In this document: positions 1 through 11,078 of the stretch, piece by piece
How the letters are laid out: each line of letters opens with the position of its first letter
Position numbering within the stretch: the first letter of the stretch is position 1
DNA from: Strigamia acuminata
Lineage: Eukaryota > Arthropoda > Chilopoda > Geophilomorpha > Linotaeniidae
Assembly (NCBI GenBank): GCA_949358305.1
Contig: OX442319.1
Span: 13,206,001-13,270,000, forward strand
Length of the DNA stretch: 64,000 nt
Direction: 5' to 3'
Translations under genes and position numbers: made by a program
The notes under the pieces: model-generated
The model's database searches: none
Told to the model about the DNA's origin: nothing
Seen by the model: only the letters and a program-made list of their open reading frames with translations

Positions 1-1035
1 TTAATTTCAACTCGCAGTACACGTTGCACCATCGTAGACGATGTGAGTTTGTATAATCGCGTTCGACGAGTTTGCAGACACTTTGAATTCGTTCGCTTCG
101 AGCCATCATGGAGATCCGAGGGTTTCGGTCGAAATTTCCTGAATCGATTTGAAACGGTATTTCCCACCCACGGGTGTTCTGCTCCACCACGAACATTCCG
201 GCGACCATTGCGGCGACCATTGCGGCAACGAGCGCCTCACCTACGGTGAATGCGGGGCAGCTGGCACCGACGAGTGTCGGCAGCCCCAACAACTTGTTCC
301 AAAATAAGCCCACAGACAGACACACCTATAAAGCGTGTTTATTTCAAACAATTGTGCAAAAACACCCATTTAATTGTTTATTTATTTGTTCCTCGTGATA
401 CGCGCGTGGCCTGTGCGTTGACGACGTGTTCGCGATTTCACGACGGAATTCGTGGATCCGTTCGTCGGGATTGGACTTTTGGGTGTCGGGTGAAAACGAC
501 CGACCGGGGACGAAATTCGAGGCGGAGAAGGGAGAAGGGAGCAAACAAGCGCGCGCGCAAGACGCCAAACGGAGTAAAAAAAATATCCAAAGAAGATGAC
601 TAAACTTTACTTTACTTTACTTAATTTTCGAATACTATGAGCACCCGGGATTCCATACTAAGGTCGAAATGACTAAAGTCGAAATCCCGTTTCGACCTAA
701 TTCGTTTCGACCCAGGTATCCCATCTAGTCTAAAATAAAAACAAACTCGCTGTTCACTTAAATATCTATATTTAAAGTTTTTACAGTTTCTACAGTTTGC
801 AGAATGTTATAAAAAAAAAAAAAATAAATAAATAAATAAATAAATAAATAAAAATAAAAATAAAAACAAATAAACAAATAAAACGGAATAAAACAAAACG
901 ATGAAACAACGATACATTGAAGCGACGATTATATGGTGGAATAACGCCGAAAAAGTTACGCGAAAACGACAGTTATTTATTTGTATAACATTTTTTTCCC
1001 ACATTTTTTACCCCATTTACACATAGAATTGCCAT
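1..1035. repeat. Gene-free composite repeat, with an AAATA/AAAT-rich run near 817-870
   Basis: No convincing gene is seen. The first 310 bases are one copy of the composite repeat (the shared segment with CACCATCG and GAGTTTGTATAATCGCG, then a GGGGC...GCCCC hairpin at 254-287). The part around 470-605 resembles 3255-3390 and 5215-5325. An AAAT/AAAAT microsatellite occupies about 817-870. Open frames here are not supported by any domain or splice structure. Confidence 0.6.
254..287 (+). repeat. Conserved hairpin of the composite repeat, copy a
   Basis: GGGGC pairs with GCCCC, and an inner stem CCGAC/GTCGG closes a GAGT loop. It is followed at once by AACAACTTGTTCCAAAATAA. This hairpin-plus-AATAA string recurs at least six times in copy 1. 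Confidence 0.6.
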
Positions 1036-1579
1036 TTATTGACACTTGTACATTTTATCTGGATATTCGACAAAGTACAAATTCATCCATGGAACAAATC
1101 CATACTCGAATGGGATGGTGACGCCAAGTTTATCGTCTTTGAAGAATCGATCAAACCGCGCGGAAGATAAATTCGAGTCCCAAAGGAAACGCGTCCCCAA
1201 GACGAGAGTTCTTTCTTTCGTCACGACGATGAAGTTGGTTTCGGTGCCTCGATTCACCCACTCGACGTCCATCTTGATCTGTCCAATTATTTGGAAATGG
1301 TCACCAACGACGTTTTTTAGGTACCGGTGTCTATCGTCGTCGTCGTCTAGTTCGCGGATACTGTCCCGAGGGTAGCCCGTTTCTTCGAATAAACGTTCGT
1401 CGATGGCGCAGAAGCGCGACCACTCGATTACCAGGGCATTACGCGCGAGATTCCCTATCTTCACCTTGAGCAAGGCATGTTCGTTCGTGGGTTCAAGCGG
1501 TTTCGGCTGAATAAGAGAAGTTTTAGATTAAAAATTATACGAAACAATTCGTATCTGTTCCTGGAATTACCTGGAACAT
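1036..1579 (-). CDS. Gene R, copy 1: small retropepsin-fold-like protein lacking the DTG motif
   Basis: Two coding exons: 1571-1579 (Met-Phe-Gln, donor GTAATTCC) and 1036-1506 (acceptor TTATTCAG), giving 159 aa. An in-frame TGA lies two codons upstream of the ATG, so this start is the first available. The order of motifs resembles a stand-alone aspartic protease domain: LLKVKIGNLARNALVIEW where retropepsins have their first strand and D-T/S-G, then IDERLF, then GDHFQIIGQIKMDVEW, then LVLGTRFLWDS, which resembles the retropepsin (I/L)LG-x-x-(F/L)L strand. The catalytic triplet itself is missing: E-W-S stands at that place. If the fold is right, the protein is not an active protease and may bind peptide or act as a dimer. 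The assignment is from motif layout alone; the protein could be an unrelated small beta protein. A near-identical copy lies at 42329-42872. Confidence 0.55.
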
Positions 1580-2115
1580 GGTTCAATGTTGCGAGGAACT
1601 TCAATGTTGCGAGGAACGCCAACGAGACGCGGAAAACAGTTTTGTATCGTGTCTGAACTTGATTTGGATGCAAATGAGACACGGGTTACGTCAGATGGCG
1701 TGGCGGTTGTGAGAAATTACGTCACACAGGCGCTCGCGCGGAGTTAAATAAAAATCCTCGAAATATAGAAATTGATTTATCGACTCGTGGAACCGATTCC
1801 ACGTCGAGCGTCCCAACGATTAATTAGATTATAGAACTGGGTGTTGTCCGAAACGAAGATCGCGAACGCTCCGATCGGTTTACGATTTAAATTTCAACTC
1901 GCGGTACACGTTGCACCATCGTAGGCGATGCGAGTTTGTATAATCGCGTTCGACGAGTTTGCAGACACTTTGAATTCGTTCGCTTCGAGCCATCATGGAG
2001 ATCCGAGGGTTTCGGTCACAATTTCCTGAATCGATTTGATACGGTTGTTCTGCTCCGCCACGAACACTCCCTGGTTCGTCAAAAAACACTCCAAAGTGGG
2101 TTCGTCGGAGAACAC

Positions 2116-2150
2116 GGGGCAGTTGACGACCGATGCGCGCCGACAGCCCC
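2116..2150 (+). repeat. Conserved hairpin, copy b
   Basis: GGGGC at 2116-2120 and GCCCC at 2146-2150, followed by GACAAATTGTTCCAAAATAA. Confidence 0.55.
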
Positions 2151-2854
2151 GACAAATTGTTCCAAAATAAATCCAAGCTCCCACAACGTTGTTTTCGATA
2201 CGCGCGTTCCTACACGCGATGACGCGCGTGATGCGATGCGGGTGAGTGTGACACGGGTTTTCGAATTGGGCGTCGACGATGATGTTTGTCAACGTGGATA
2301 AACGTCCGCAAAGTGCCCGGAACGCAGTTAATTACCGACGAGAATTGAAAATGTAATTGTTTTTGATAAAAAGAAACCCTCGTAACGTTGAAACGATAAA
2401 GAGAACGCAAAATTCGGATTCGAATTCAGGTTCGATCCGCGAACTGTCGAGGCGCGACATGCCAAGCGTGGAGGGGAGCGTTTATCGCTCATAGGTGCCC
2501 GATGATCGGAGATGGGTGGGTGATGGGTGGGTGATCGGTACCAGACAGACACAAAACAGAATAAAATCTACCCCCGTACTTCGGTCGTCACTAAGATTAC
2601 CTTCGCAGTGACCGACTAGAATAAGAGTTTTGCAAAATATCCGTCGTTTCATATTTTAATTTTGTCTTTCCGGCGTCTCGCGCCATCGCTTTCGACGTGA
2701 GTTTGTGTCATTGCGTTCGGTGGATTTGCAAGCGCCTCTAGGTCGATCGAGACCAGACACGCTTACTTCAGAGTAGGGACCACTCCACCACAAACATTCC
2801 GAGGGTATTGGCGCGCAAAAAGGACGGGGTCCTATCTTCTCGCCACGCAGAATA

Positions 2855-2878
2855 CGGGCAGCCAGCATTGGCAGCCCC
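2855..2878 (+). repeat. Conserved hairpin, copy c (degenerate)
   Basis: A weaker version: CGGGCAGCCAGCATTGGC then GCCCCC, followed by AATAACTTGTTCCAAAATAA. The downstream string is better kept than the stem. Confidence 0.4.
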
Positions 2879-3849
2879 CAATAACTTGTTCCAAAATAAG
2901 ATCGAGTTGATTAGATTCCTTCACTCATCCCGTAAATACCGTAAATTTCGTAAATGTCACAATACGTGGTGAAAATGATGCGTCACGTGTCTTATCGCGC
3001 ATTGGGTCACATTTAAACGCACGTATCGTTAAGGGTGTCGCGTTCATGGTGGTACATTGGTGCCGGGATGTTCAGATACGCGCTCCCGTACGCTTCCACA
3101 GCGTTGGTATTGTTTGGTTATAGCGATTGTTTGTTCCAAATAATTGTGCAAAAACACTAGTTTAATTGTTTATATATTTAATCCTCGGGAGATGCTGTGC
3201 GACCTATACGCCGACCCCAAGCTCGTGATTTTGCTGCGGATTTCGTGGATCTGTCCGGGCTTTTGGGCGCCGGACAAAAAAAAAGTTCGATTGGAAATGG
3301 GTCCCCGGACGAAGAAAAGAGAAAGGAGTAGACACGCGCGCGTGGGACACCCTGTGGAATAAAAAATACCCATGGAAGACAATGAAAGTTTAATCCCACA
3401 ATCGTCGAATCGGTTTCGTGGTTTGCGCTCCAACTGTTAATTAGATTATCGTCGTTGGGACCGATTGAAACAAATTGTTTTGTGAAAAATTTGCAGTTTC
3501 AGATTTTAACTTTATCTATCTCCCAGACTTCTTGCCCCATCGCTGTCTACGCTGTCTACGCGAGCCAGGCGACAATATGAGTCCTGAGGTCCGAGAGCGA
3601 GTCTGCATGTCCCAGGGGACGGCATGCGAGTAGCCACTCGTGCGCCCCTTGCCATCGCCAGACATGCTTTCGCCAAAGTATGAACCGTGACAACTATATT
3701 AAAACAATGTTTATTCGATCGAAGGAATCTATACAACAATTATGAGTACACTTGTCAATTTATTTATCTATTTATTTGATAGAATCTTGGTTGTGGTCAC
3801 TGTCGGTCACATCGTAACCATCGTCTTCAGGGCCCATCACCCCTTCTCC

Positions 3850-4532
3850 CTACCACTCCTTTTCATCGCCGTTATCATCGAGTCCTTCGTAACCACAGCC
3901 ATCTTCCTCCTCCATCATGTCCACCATGTCCATCTCCATTTCCTTCACCTCCGCCTGCACCGCCTCTAGCTTCTTCCCCACCGACTTCAACACGCACAAC
4001 GTCTTCGTCTTCTTTTCCCGCCATCTCGCCGCTTTCTCCATTCGCTCCGCAACCACTTTGTCCAGTTGCTCCGCCAACACCTTCTCCATTCGCTTCGCCA
4101 TAACCTTCTCCACCACATTCTCCGCCACATTCTCCGCCACATTCTTCACCACATTCTTCACCACATTCTCCATTTTTTCTGTTATCACCGCCTCGACCCT
4201 TGTTGCCAATCTCTCTTCCCGCAGCACCGAAGGTGAAGACGGCGGCGGCAATGATGTCTCTCTTCGCGACTGGAAAGGGAAAGGGAGAAAAAAAAAAAAG
4301 AGAATAAGCAAATAAATAAAACCCAAGACGTGGCGCGTACCCTCTTGATCAGCGTCAGTTTACTCCTTTTCTGCCTGCCTGGACGCTTGGACAAAGCGGG
4401 ATCGAGCGGTACCGACGCGATAGCGGCAGTCGACGACGGCGATGTGGTTCTAGTCCGCGTCGCACGGAGAACGGGCGCCGAGATGGACGATGTCTCCCCT
4501 TCCCCTTTCACCTTCCATGTTCCTGTCATCAT
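3850..4532 (-). CDS. Gene C, copy 1: small two-exon coiled-coil protein
   Basis: Exon 1 is 4341-4532 (donor GTACGC), exon 2 is 3850-4269 (acceptor TTTCCAG). Both junctions are phase 0, giving 203 aa. The ATG doublet lies just after a CTTTTTCAG acceptor, so an upstream non-coding exon is likely. The N-terminal exon is Ser/Thr/Pro-rich and ends in a basic patch (RQKRSKLTLIKR). The second exon is a long amphipathic, probably coiled-coil, region with a short repeat of the type NVVKNVAENVAENVVEKV, followed by ERMEKAARWREKK and an acidic tail (MMEEEDG, DDNGDEKEW). The layout (basic exon-1 end, phase-0 intron, coiled coil, acidic C-terminus) is shared with genes A (28347-28896) and B (39695-40283). 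Function is unknown. A copy lies at 54159-54840. Confidence 0.65.
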
Positions 4533-5635
4533 GGTCTCTGAAAAAGAAAAAAACGCGATAGATAAAATCAAAAGAAAAAGAAAAAAAAAAAAACAAAAAA
4601 AAAAAAAACAAATGGGTTATTAAATTGAGCTTCATTTTCTGTTAGCAACAATAACCAAACAAACAAATTTTTTCTGCGCGCGCGCTTACGGATACAATAC
4701 GTGCATAATTGGGCGGGAATAATTGACAAATGATACCACAAAACACTTGGCTCATTCGCTCGTTCACTCGCTCGCTCACTCACGTTTAACGAAACGAAAC
4801 TAAACACGCAACTGCAAACGCAAACTGTCTTTGCCCGGCTCTAGCCCGATTTAAAAATGGCGACAATTGAAACGAAGCTTCGTGCTTCACTGCAACGTGG
4901 TGTCGACGAGAGCGAGGGCGAGAGCGAGAGTGAGAGCGAGAGAAAGCGAGTGAGTGGGTGAGTAAGTAAGTAATCAAGTGGAGCATGCGTGGACTGGCGA
5001 CGATATTTCCGCAGTCGTTCAATTTGGCGTGGGTTTACAACTCCGCTTATTTGGTCGCTGATCGAGTCGGCACGCACTTTAAACATGTCGACGGCAAACA
5101 ATACACGCGGGAAAAAAAATAACGCTAAGTTGTACGTAAGAAGAGTCTTCATTATGAATAAATGCAAAGGACCGAACCCCGAATATCCGAGTGTCCACAC
5201 AACCTATCGTCCACCGGGTCTCGGTGTCCGGGTAGAAAGAGGGAGGGGACGTACGCGCGCGTACCGGACATTGCCACTCGGAACAAAAAATGTGCATAAT
5301 AGGGAAAACGATCAAAGTTTAATTTCCTGATCTTGGAGTCGGTTCCGCGATTTGTGTTCCGACCAATAATTAGATTATCCTCGCAGCGACCTACTGGAAC
5401 AAAGATTTTGTGGAAAATCCGTCGTTTTATATATTTTTTTTTCTTTTCCGGTTGTCTCGCACCATGTAATCGACGCGAGTTTTTGAGATTGCGCTCGACC
5501 GGACTTTGCGAACATTCTCAGAGCGAGCGTTCCGGGCCCTCGCGGATATCCGGAGGGTTCCGGTGTGCGGCATCGGTTTGATTGCGCTCGTTTTATTCTG
5601 CGTCGTCACTGGCCAGACGCGAATGGTCGGAGGGT
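4533..5635. repeat. Region upstream of gene C plus composite repeat
   Basis: It holds poly-A and AAAAC runs (4575-4612), a GAGCGAGAGT-like simple repeat (4908-4970) and, from about 5215, another copy of the composite repeat (TAATTAGATTATCC near 5370, CGCACCATG near 5460, a CGGATATCCGG palindrome near 5542). The purine/pyrimidine-rich stretch near 4900-4980 could be part of the 5' leader of gene C on the minus strand. No coding region is supported. Confidence 0.5.
5632..5635. other. Target-site duplication GGGT, left
   Basis: GGGT stands before the LTR here and again after it at 14948-14951. The uninterrupted site in copy 2 has a single GGGT (55934-55937). Confidence 0.92.
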
Positions 5636-6227
5636 TGTGACGGTTTTTAATGGCTATAAATGCCTATTTTCTATAGAAAAGCGCTGTTGTGTCATTATGA
5701 CGGTATTTTTACAGTATTCTGTGTAAAACGGATATAATTCCTAAATAAAGCTATTTATGAGGTTTCCATGATAAAAGATGATGTATTAATTAGTATTAAT
5801 AACATTCCTACATGATATCAAGATATCACGACCAAATCACGATGATTCGTCTACTAAAACCGCATTTGTCAATGCGCAATGTTGTCGCCAGATGGCGCGA
5901 TCACGATTTAGCGGTAAATTCAAGATATGAATATAAAACATGTAAATAAATATAAAACTATATTTACTAGAACGAAACGAAGCTTTGTGAACATTAATAT
6001 AAAGATATATTAATGTCTTTTGATGTTAAATACATTATAACTTCCATTTTCTGCGGGATAGAACATTTGGTGATCAATCGATCAACCGATCGATCTGATT
6101 GGTGGATCCATTTCCGGCCCTGGGTATCCAGTTCCGGTTGTGGTGAGAATTAGCATAATGCTCCTCCGTATCCACTTCCGGTGATACGGGATTGGAGGGA
6201 TTCGTGGAACCCATGTTCCAATTGGAT

Positions 6228-6252
6228 GACTGGATTAATCCTTAATCCAGTC
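6228..6252. repeat. Perfect inverted repeat next to the LTR promoter
   Basis: Arms GACTGGATTAA and TTAATCCAGTC are separated by TCC, five bases before a TATATAAA box. It could form a hairpin or be a dimeric protein binding site. It recurs in the 3' LTR. Confidence 0.6.
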
Positions 6253-6256
6253 AGGT

Positions 6257-6264
6257 TATATAAA
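6257..6264 (+). promoter_or_regulatory. TATA box of the LTR
   Basis: TATATAAA lies mid-LTR. Together with AATAAA at 7433 this would put the transcript start roughly 30 bases downstream and define U3 as about the first 650 bases. The start site itself is inferred. Confidence 0.5.
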
Positions 6265-7432
6265 CCCAAACAATCGGCCATTCCGCAGCTCTGTTTGATT
6301 ATTTTCTGTTTGGTATTGTTACTTAAGAAATATGATTCGTTGTTCACGTAAAAAACCTTTTGGTTCTTTGTTGATTTATTCGCAAAGAACCGTTGCATGA
6401 TTCTACAGAATCATGCCACCGCCGGCAATTGAAGTCGAAGTGCTGGGATTATTATGTTGCATAAATGTTACAGTCTACGGTTGCGACGCCGAAGGAGAAC
6501 CCGCCGTTGTGCAATTCAGTATCCTCCGGACAGGACCAAGTTGTCTTTTTCGGTATGAACGTATTCCGTTACCACGAGTAGCATCGGTATTGTTGAGAAT
6601 CGGTTCCTTCACCTGATGGTGCCAAAGCAGTCTGTTTTACAGTAACCACGAGTAGCACCAAGTGTTTGGCAAGCTGATTCTCATGGTATTCGATGCCAAA
6701 GCAGTCGGTCTATTATTAGTACCGCGAGAGATAAAACTGCTGTGCGGAGCCGCGAGCTATCGACCCCTGTGTACGTGGTACCGTCAACCACTCGATGGAC
6801 GACCGTGCTGCGACGCCGGGGACGCTTGATACCGTTCTGCATGGCAAGGCGTATATTCTAATCGATGGCAATTGTGTGTTGCGACGGGAAGCTTAATCTT
6901 CATTTTATTTATAACAGAAAAACTTAAACTCGACAACCAGTTGGACCAAAATCAAGTCAGAAGACTTAATCTCATATTGAACTCAATATAACCGATAAGT
7001 TGACGACAACTTATTCCCGAAATATCTAAATAAGAATTCACAACGATATGAATTAAATATAATTCATAAGTGGAATATTGATAAGTAAATGAATACATTT
7101 ACTTACACCAATATCCTCCCAAAGTTGTGGCGGTGCAGACAAAGTCAACCGCAATGCTCAGATCATTCGATTTATCGACGTGCGATAGTTTACACAGCGA
7201 ACCAAGGAAACCAGCGAAGCCGTATCGGACTCCAGGACACAGCCATCCGGCTTAAGATGACATCTATAATCAGGTCGAGCGATGGGGAAACCGCTCCCAT
7301 ATTCCAGACCCGTAGTGATATTATTCTAGGGCCAGTTGGCCAATTCTTTGTATAGTTTAATAGCTGATTTAACTTGCCAAATGTCGGCATTAGTCCTATG
7401 TATAATTTAGCTCATCCATATTGTTTGCCAAC

Positions 7433-7438
7433 AATAAA
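7433..7438 (+). promoter_or_regulatory. Polyadenylation signal AATAAA in the LTR
   Basis: AATAAA about 100 bases before the LTR end, the usual position for R-region polyadenylation. The same signal in the 3' LTR would end the genomic RNA. Confidence 0.5.
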
Positions 7439-7535
7439 CTGTCTTGTATTTATCTCGTATTGTATTCACTGTTTATTTATTGCGATCTCTTCCCGGTACC
7501 ATTGTTAAATGGGAGTTGTGGTCGTCACCGTCACA

Positions 7536-8160
7536 CGTGGAGGTCCCACCGAGATTAGGTTGCAATTAAATTCGATTGAATTGCAACAGTGAATATTGGA
7601 GATAAATATTTAACTAAAAGATTTAAGTTAAAAATAGACAGATTAAATTTTCAGTTTATATTTCCATGTGAAGAAGTTAAACTGATGAAATAGAAATACG
7701 TAGTAGATTTTCCTTCATTATTTTCGTTTGAAGATTTTAGGGATTTCAAAGACTACCACCTAATCTCACACGTGGAGGTCCCACCGAGATTAGGTTGCAA
7801 TTAAATTCGATAGAATTGTAAAAGTGAATTTTGAGATAAATATTTAACTAAAAGATTTAGTTAAAAAACAGACAAGTTTCAAACCATGTTTATTTTCTTG
7901 AGAAACACCAAAACAGTCCTTTAACTAGGAATTTCGGAAGTTATAGACCTATCACACGATCACTGAAATAGGTTGCAAATTAATTCGATCGAATTGCAAA
8001 AGCGAATCTTGAATCCGATATTAACTAAAAAATTTTAGTTAAAACAGACAAATAGATTTTCAGTTTATATTTTCATGTGAAAAGTTAAACTGACGAAATG
8101 GAAACGTTTAGTGAACTCTCTTTACTATTTTCGTTCGACAATTTAAGGAATACGAAGTAT
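7536..8160 (+). repeat. Leader segment repeated in tandem, with two primer-site copies
   Basis: The segment beginning CGTGGAGGTCCCACCGAG and containing AGGTTGCAATTAAATTCGAT recurs at about 7771, and a more diverged third copy without the primer site starts near 7965. All three include the motif TTCAGTTTATATTT or its derivative and TTAACTAAAAGATTT-like strings. The unit is about 230 bp. The second primer site (7773-7791) is an exact copy of the first. Confidence 0.75.
7538..7556 (+). other. Primer binding site, tRNA-Gln type
   Basis: TGGAGGTCCCACCGAGATT starts two bases after the LTR. Its reverse complement, AATCTCGGTGGGACCTCCA, matches the 3' end expected of an insect tRNA-Gln including CCA. 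Identity is from memory of the tRNA family rather than a search. Confidence 0.75.
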
Positions 8161-11078
8161 TTTAAATAAGAAATCAAAAAAGTTTCGAGTGAAATAAGAA
8201 TACAGATATTTTTTTTCGAAGTTTGTTTTATTTCGAAAAGCTAAAAACATACAAGTTTAGAAGGCGGACTTCTTACGAATTTATCTTTCCACCTGAAAAG
8301 TTAAAACGAAGAAAACACCGCAACTATTTGGAAATATTTACAAGAAATTAAGTTTCTTGTAACTGTACGTCGACACCGATAGCCAGCGACCACGCGCCAT
8401 AGCAATACGCGTCGATCTCCGTATCAAACGCAGCAGGGAAGCTACTCAAACCTTCAACGCAAGGTGCGAACGAATGCTTGGAAATTATGGCGGACAACAG
8501 ATAAAAGACAGCGGAGAAATGTTACAGAAGGTTCGTAGAGATTTATTTAAGTGTCGCGAACTAATTTTTCCACTGCCATCGGTACCAAAGATAATTTAGT
8601 TGTTGGAGAAAAACAACACACTCCATTTCGCAGAAAAGATTTGCAAATCGAAATGAATATTACCTTTATTTGAAGGAATTAACTATTTTCACAAAAAGTA
8701 CATTTTTTCCTTCGGGACAATGGAAATTAAGAAAATATAAAATGGCGGCGAATGAAGTTGCCGACCACGTAGAATAGTATTTTTTACATTGAAAGTTACG
8801 AATCACGATAAACGCTTTCCCTCGGAAAAGTAAAAGGATTTCATTCAATCTTTCCTTTCGGAAATTTAACAGTGTTTTAAGTTTCCAACGATATTTGGGT
8901 CTCCCAAATTTTGAGAATTTCTAAATGAAATTTAGCTGTTTGAAAAACAACGAATATTTTTAGTAATCTAATCGGACATTTTCCCACATGATTTCTTAAA
9001 ACCGGAATAACAAATCCATTTGTGGCTATGAACTTTGCCACATGAAATATTTACGGAGCGAATATTTTTTAATTGGATTGAAGCTTTAAAATCAGATAGC
9101 TGATTTAAACGAAGAAAATAAGTTTCAAAGTAATTATTTTTCTTTCGGAAAAATCAAATAAATCACCGCTGATGAAAAGTTGTATTTTTCCATTCGAAAA
9201 AACTAAGAATTGCACAAGATTTATCTTCTATTTTGAACATAGATTTTATTCGGAAAAGGAAAGATTCTAGATACATTATTTTTCTCTAAAAATTAAGAAT
9301 TTAGTCAATTTTCCTAAAGGTTAATGGAATGTCATCATATATTTCGTTCGTAATTTACGTGTTAAAGTTTAATCAGAAAAACGATTGAATATGTTTTATT
9401 TGCGATAAGTAAAAGAAAGGTTCTTTAAAAATGGAATTTCGATGCAAATCCCACAGTAAAGGGAATGTTATGTGTGAGCAATTAACGAAAAGTTGGAATA
9501 ACTTCATTTTATTTCATTCAAAAGTAGTTGTGAAAAATCAATTTCAAATATTTTTCAAAGAAAAATTATTTTTATCGGAAAAAAGTAATTTACATGTCCT
9601 CGCGCGGACCGAGTAGTAAACTGCTTAATTGTGACATCGATACTGTTATTGTGTCACGTGTTATACGGAATTCCAAACCAGTGAATTACGAATTTTGGCG
9701 CGATAGGAATAGAAGTTTGACAGTGAAAGTTCTCCAGATTTGCCTTTTCATTTGAAAAGTTCAAATTGAGGAAATGCTGCAGCAGATGAAGGTATTTACG
9801 ACAATTGAGATTTAAATATTCTTTCATTCAAAAGATAAAAGATCTCTGCAAAAACATCTCGTTATTAGAGATAAGGGGGACGAAAATTATTAAAACGAAT
9901 AATCAAAGACACGTCCTTCGTAAATATCGCAAAGGAATAACTAATTGTGAAAACAATTGTCCGCTCAGGAAAAGTGGAATTTAGCTAGATATTTTCTTTC
10001 GAAAAATCAAAGCAATTGTCATCAAAAAAGAAAGATTTGATGAATAATTTTTACCCAAAAGTCTAAAGGATTGTCGAATAGTTTTCTCCCGAAAAACAAG
10101 TACACATTTGTACCAATAACTTTATCGTTTAAAGTAAAATTTCGAATATTTTCTTTTGGAAGATTAGAGAATTAGATAATTTTTCTCGCAAAACAAATTT
10201 AAAGAATTTTAACGAATTTTTATTTGTTAAAAAAATTTGTTAAAAAAGGGGGAGATGGATGGTGAAAATTTATTTTTTCACACTCGAAAAATGGAATTTA
10301 AACCCGAAAAAGTAAAGACTTGGTCAAATTATTCTTCCTATTGGAAATGAATACACAATGTTGGGAATCGAAAATAGATTTCAATTTACAAATAAATGAT
10401 TATTTGAAAGATAATTGAAATAAGGATAAGGAAAAATTGAGAGTTTGAGAAAACTTTATTAAAGTTGTGGTTGTAACGATATCACACACTAACGGAATGA
10501 TTAAAAGAAAAATATTTTTTGGAGAAAAGTTATTTAATTATTTGGATTGGTAAAAATCCCAAAGTTCAAGAAGATTGAAGTAAGTTTATTTTATTTTCAT
10601 TTGAAAAATACAATATTTTACGAATGTCTTCCCGAAGGAATTTTATTTTATCGGTAAAACTGAAATTTCCAAAGGAACGGACTTAGTAGAGAACTGCTAA
10701 TTAAGTATAACGTCCATTATACTATTGGTTGTCGGTGAAATCCGCCAATCAGAAGTCAAGAGATCTAGGGATCCCCAGCCACCTGCTATTAAAGGAGGAC
10801 CAGATCAGACACTGATCATTCGTTTCCAGACCAGACCCGCAGACGTGTTCCAGTGCCATCTTGACCACGCCGTCCGATTTCAGTCACGTTTCGAATTTTG
10901 TGTGCCGTGTAACCTGCAAAGCTAACACGTGTTAAACAAACGCGAAGTTTAATTTTACTTGTTAAAAGTGAAGTTTAGAAGTGTTTCTTGCGAAAAGTGT
11001 ATTATATCGTCTTTTAAAGGGCGTATATTCGTGTTCTTTATAATTAAAGAATTAAAATCGTCAGATTCTGAATTTAGT
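8161..11078 (+). other. AT-rich untranslated leader of the gag-only element
   Basis: About 2.9 kb without a supported gene. It is very AT-rich, with many short variants of a TTTCNNNCGAAAA-type string spread along it (for example near 9185, 9245, 9985), suggesting it grew by local duplication and decay. This long non-coding leader is what makes the element resemble large retrotransposon derivatives. Confidence 0.55.

Larger units (their letters stand above)
1680..3560. repeat. Array of degenerate composite repeats, copy 1
   Basis: At least three diverged copies of one composite unit. Shared landmarks are TTAATTAGATTATC or its variants (about 1820, 2610, 3440), a GCACCATCG-like segment followed by GAGTTTGT (about 1910, 2680, 3535), a GGGGC...GCCCC hairpin (2116-2150, 2855-2878) and TTGTTCCAAAATAA. 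A second module (about 2940-3120) with AATACG-GGTG and CGCGCATT is shared with 15050-15300 and 16740-16980. No gene is recognised. Confidence 0.65.
5636..7535 (+). repeat. 5' LTR of the gag-only element (1900 bp)
   Basis: Begins TGTGACGG and ends CCGTCACA, so its ends are a short inverted repeat. It matches 13048-14947 base for base as far as I read. It is unusually long for an element with so little coding capacity. Short open frames inside it occur identically in both LTRs and have no recognisable domains. Confidence 0.93.

Noticed and set aside
1880-2301. Overlapping open frames on both strands that recur in several repeats (for example with KLVERDYTNSH)
   Set aside because: The recurrence is explained by DNA-level similarity of the composite repeats; frames are broken in the more diverged copies.
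6150-7390. Small open frames inside the 1900-bp LTR
   Set aside because: They are present in both LTRs only because the LTRs are the same; there is no domain, codon bias or known LTR-encoded protein.
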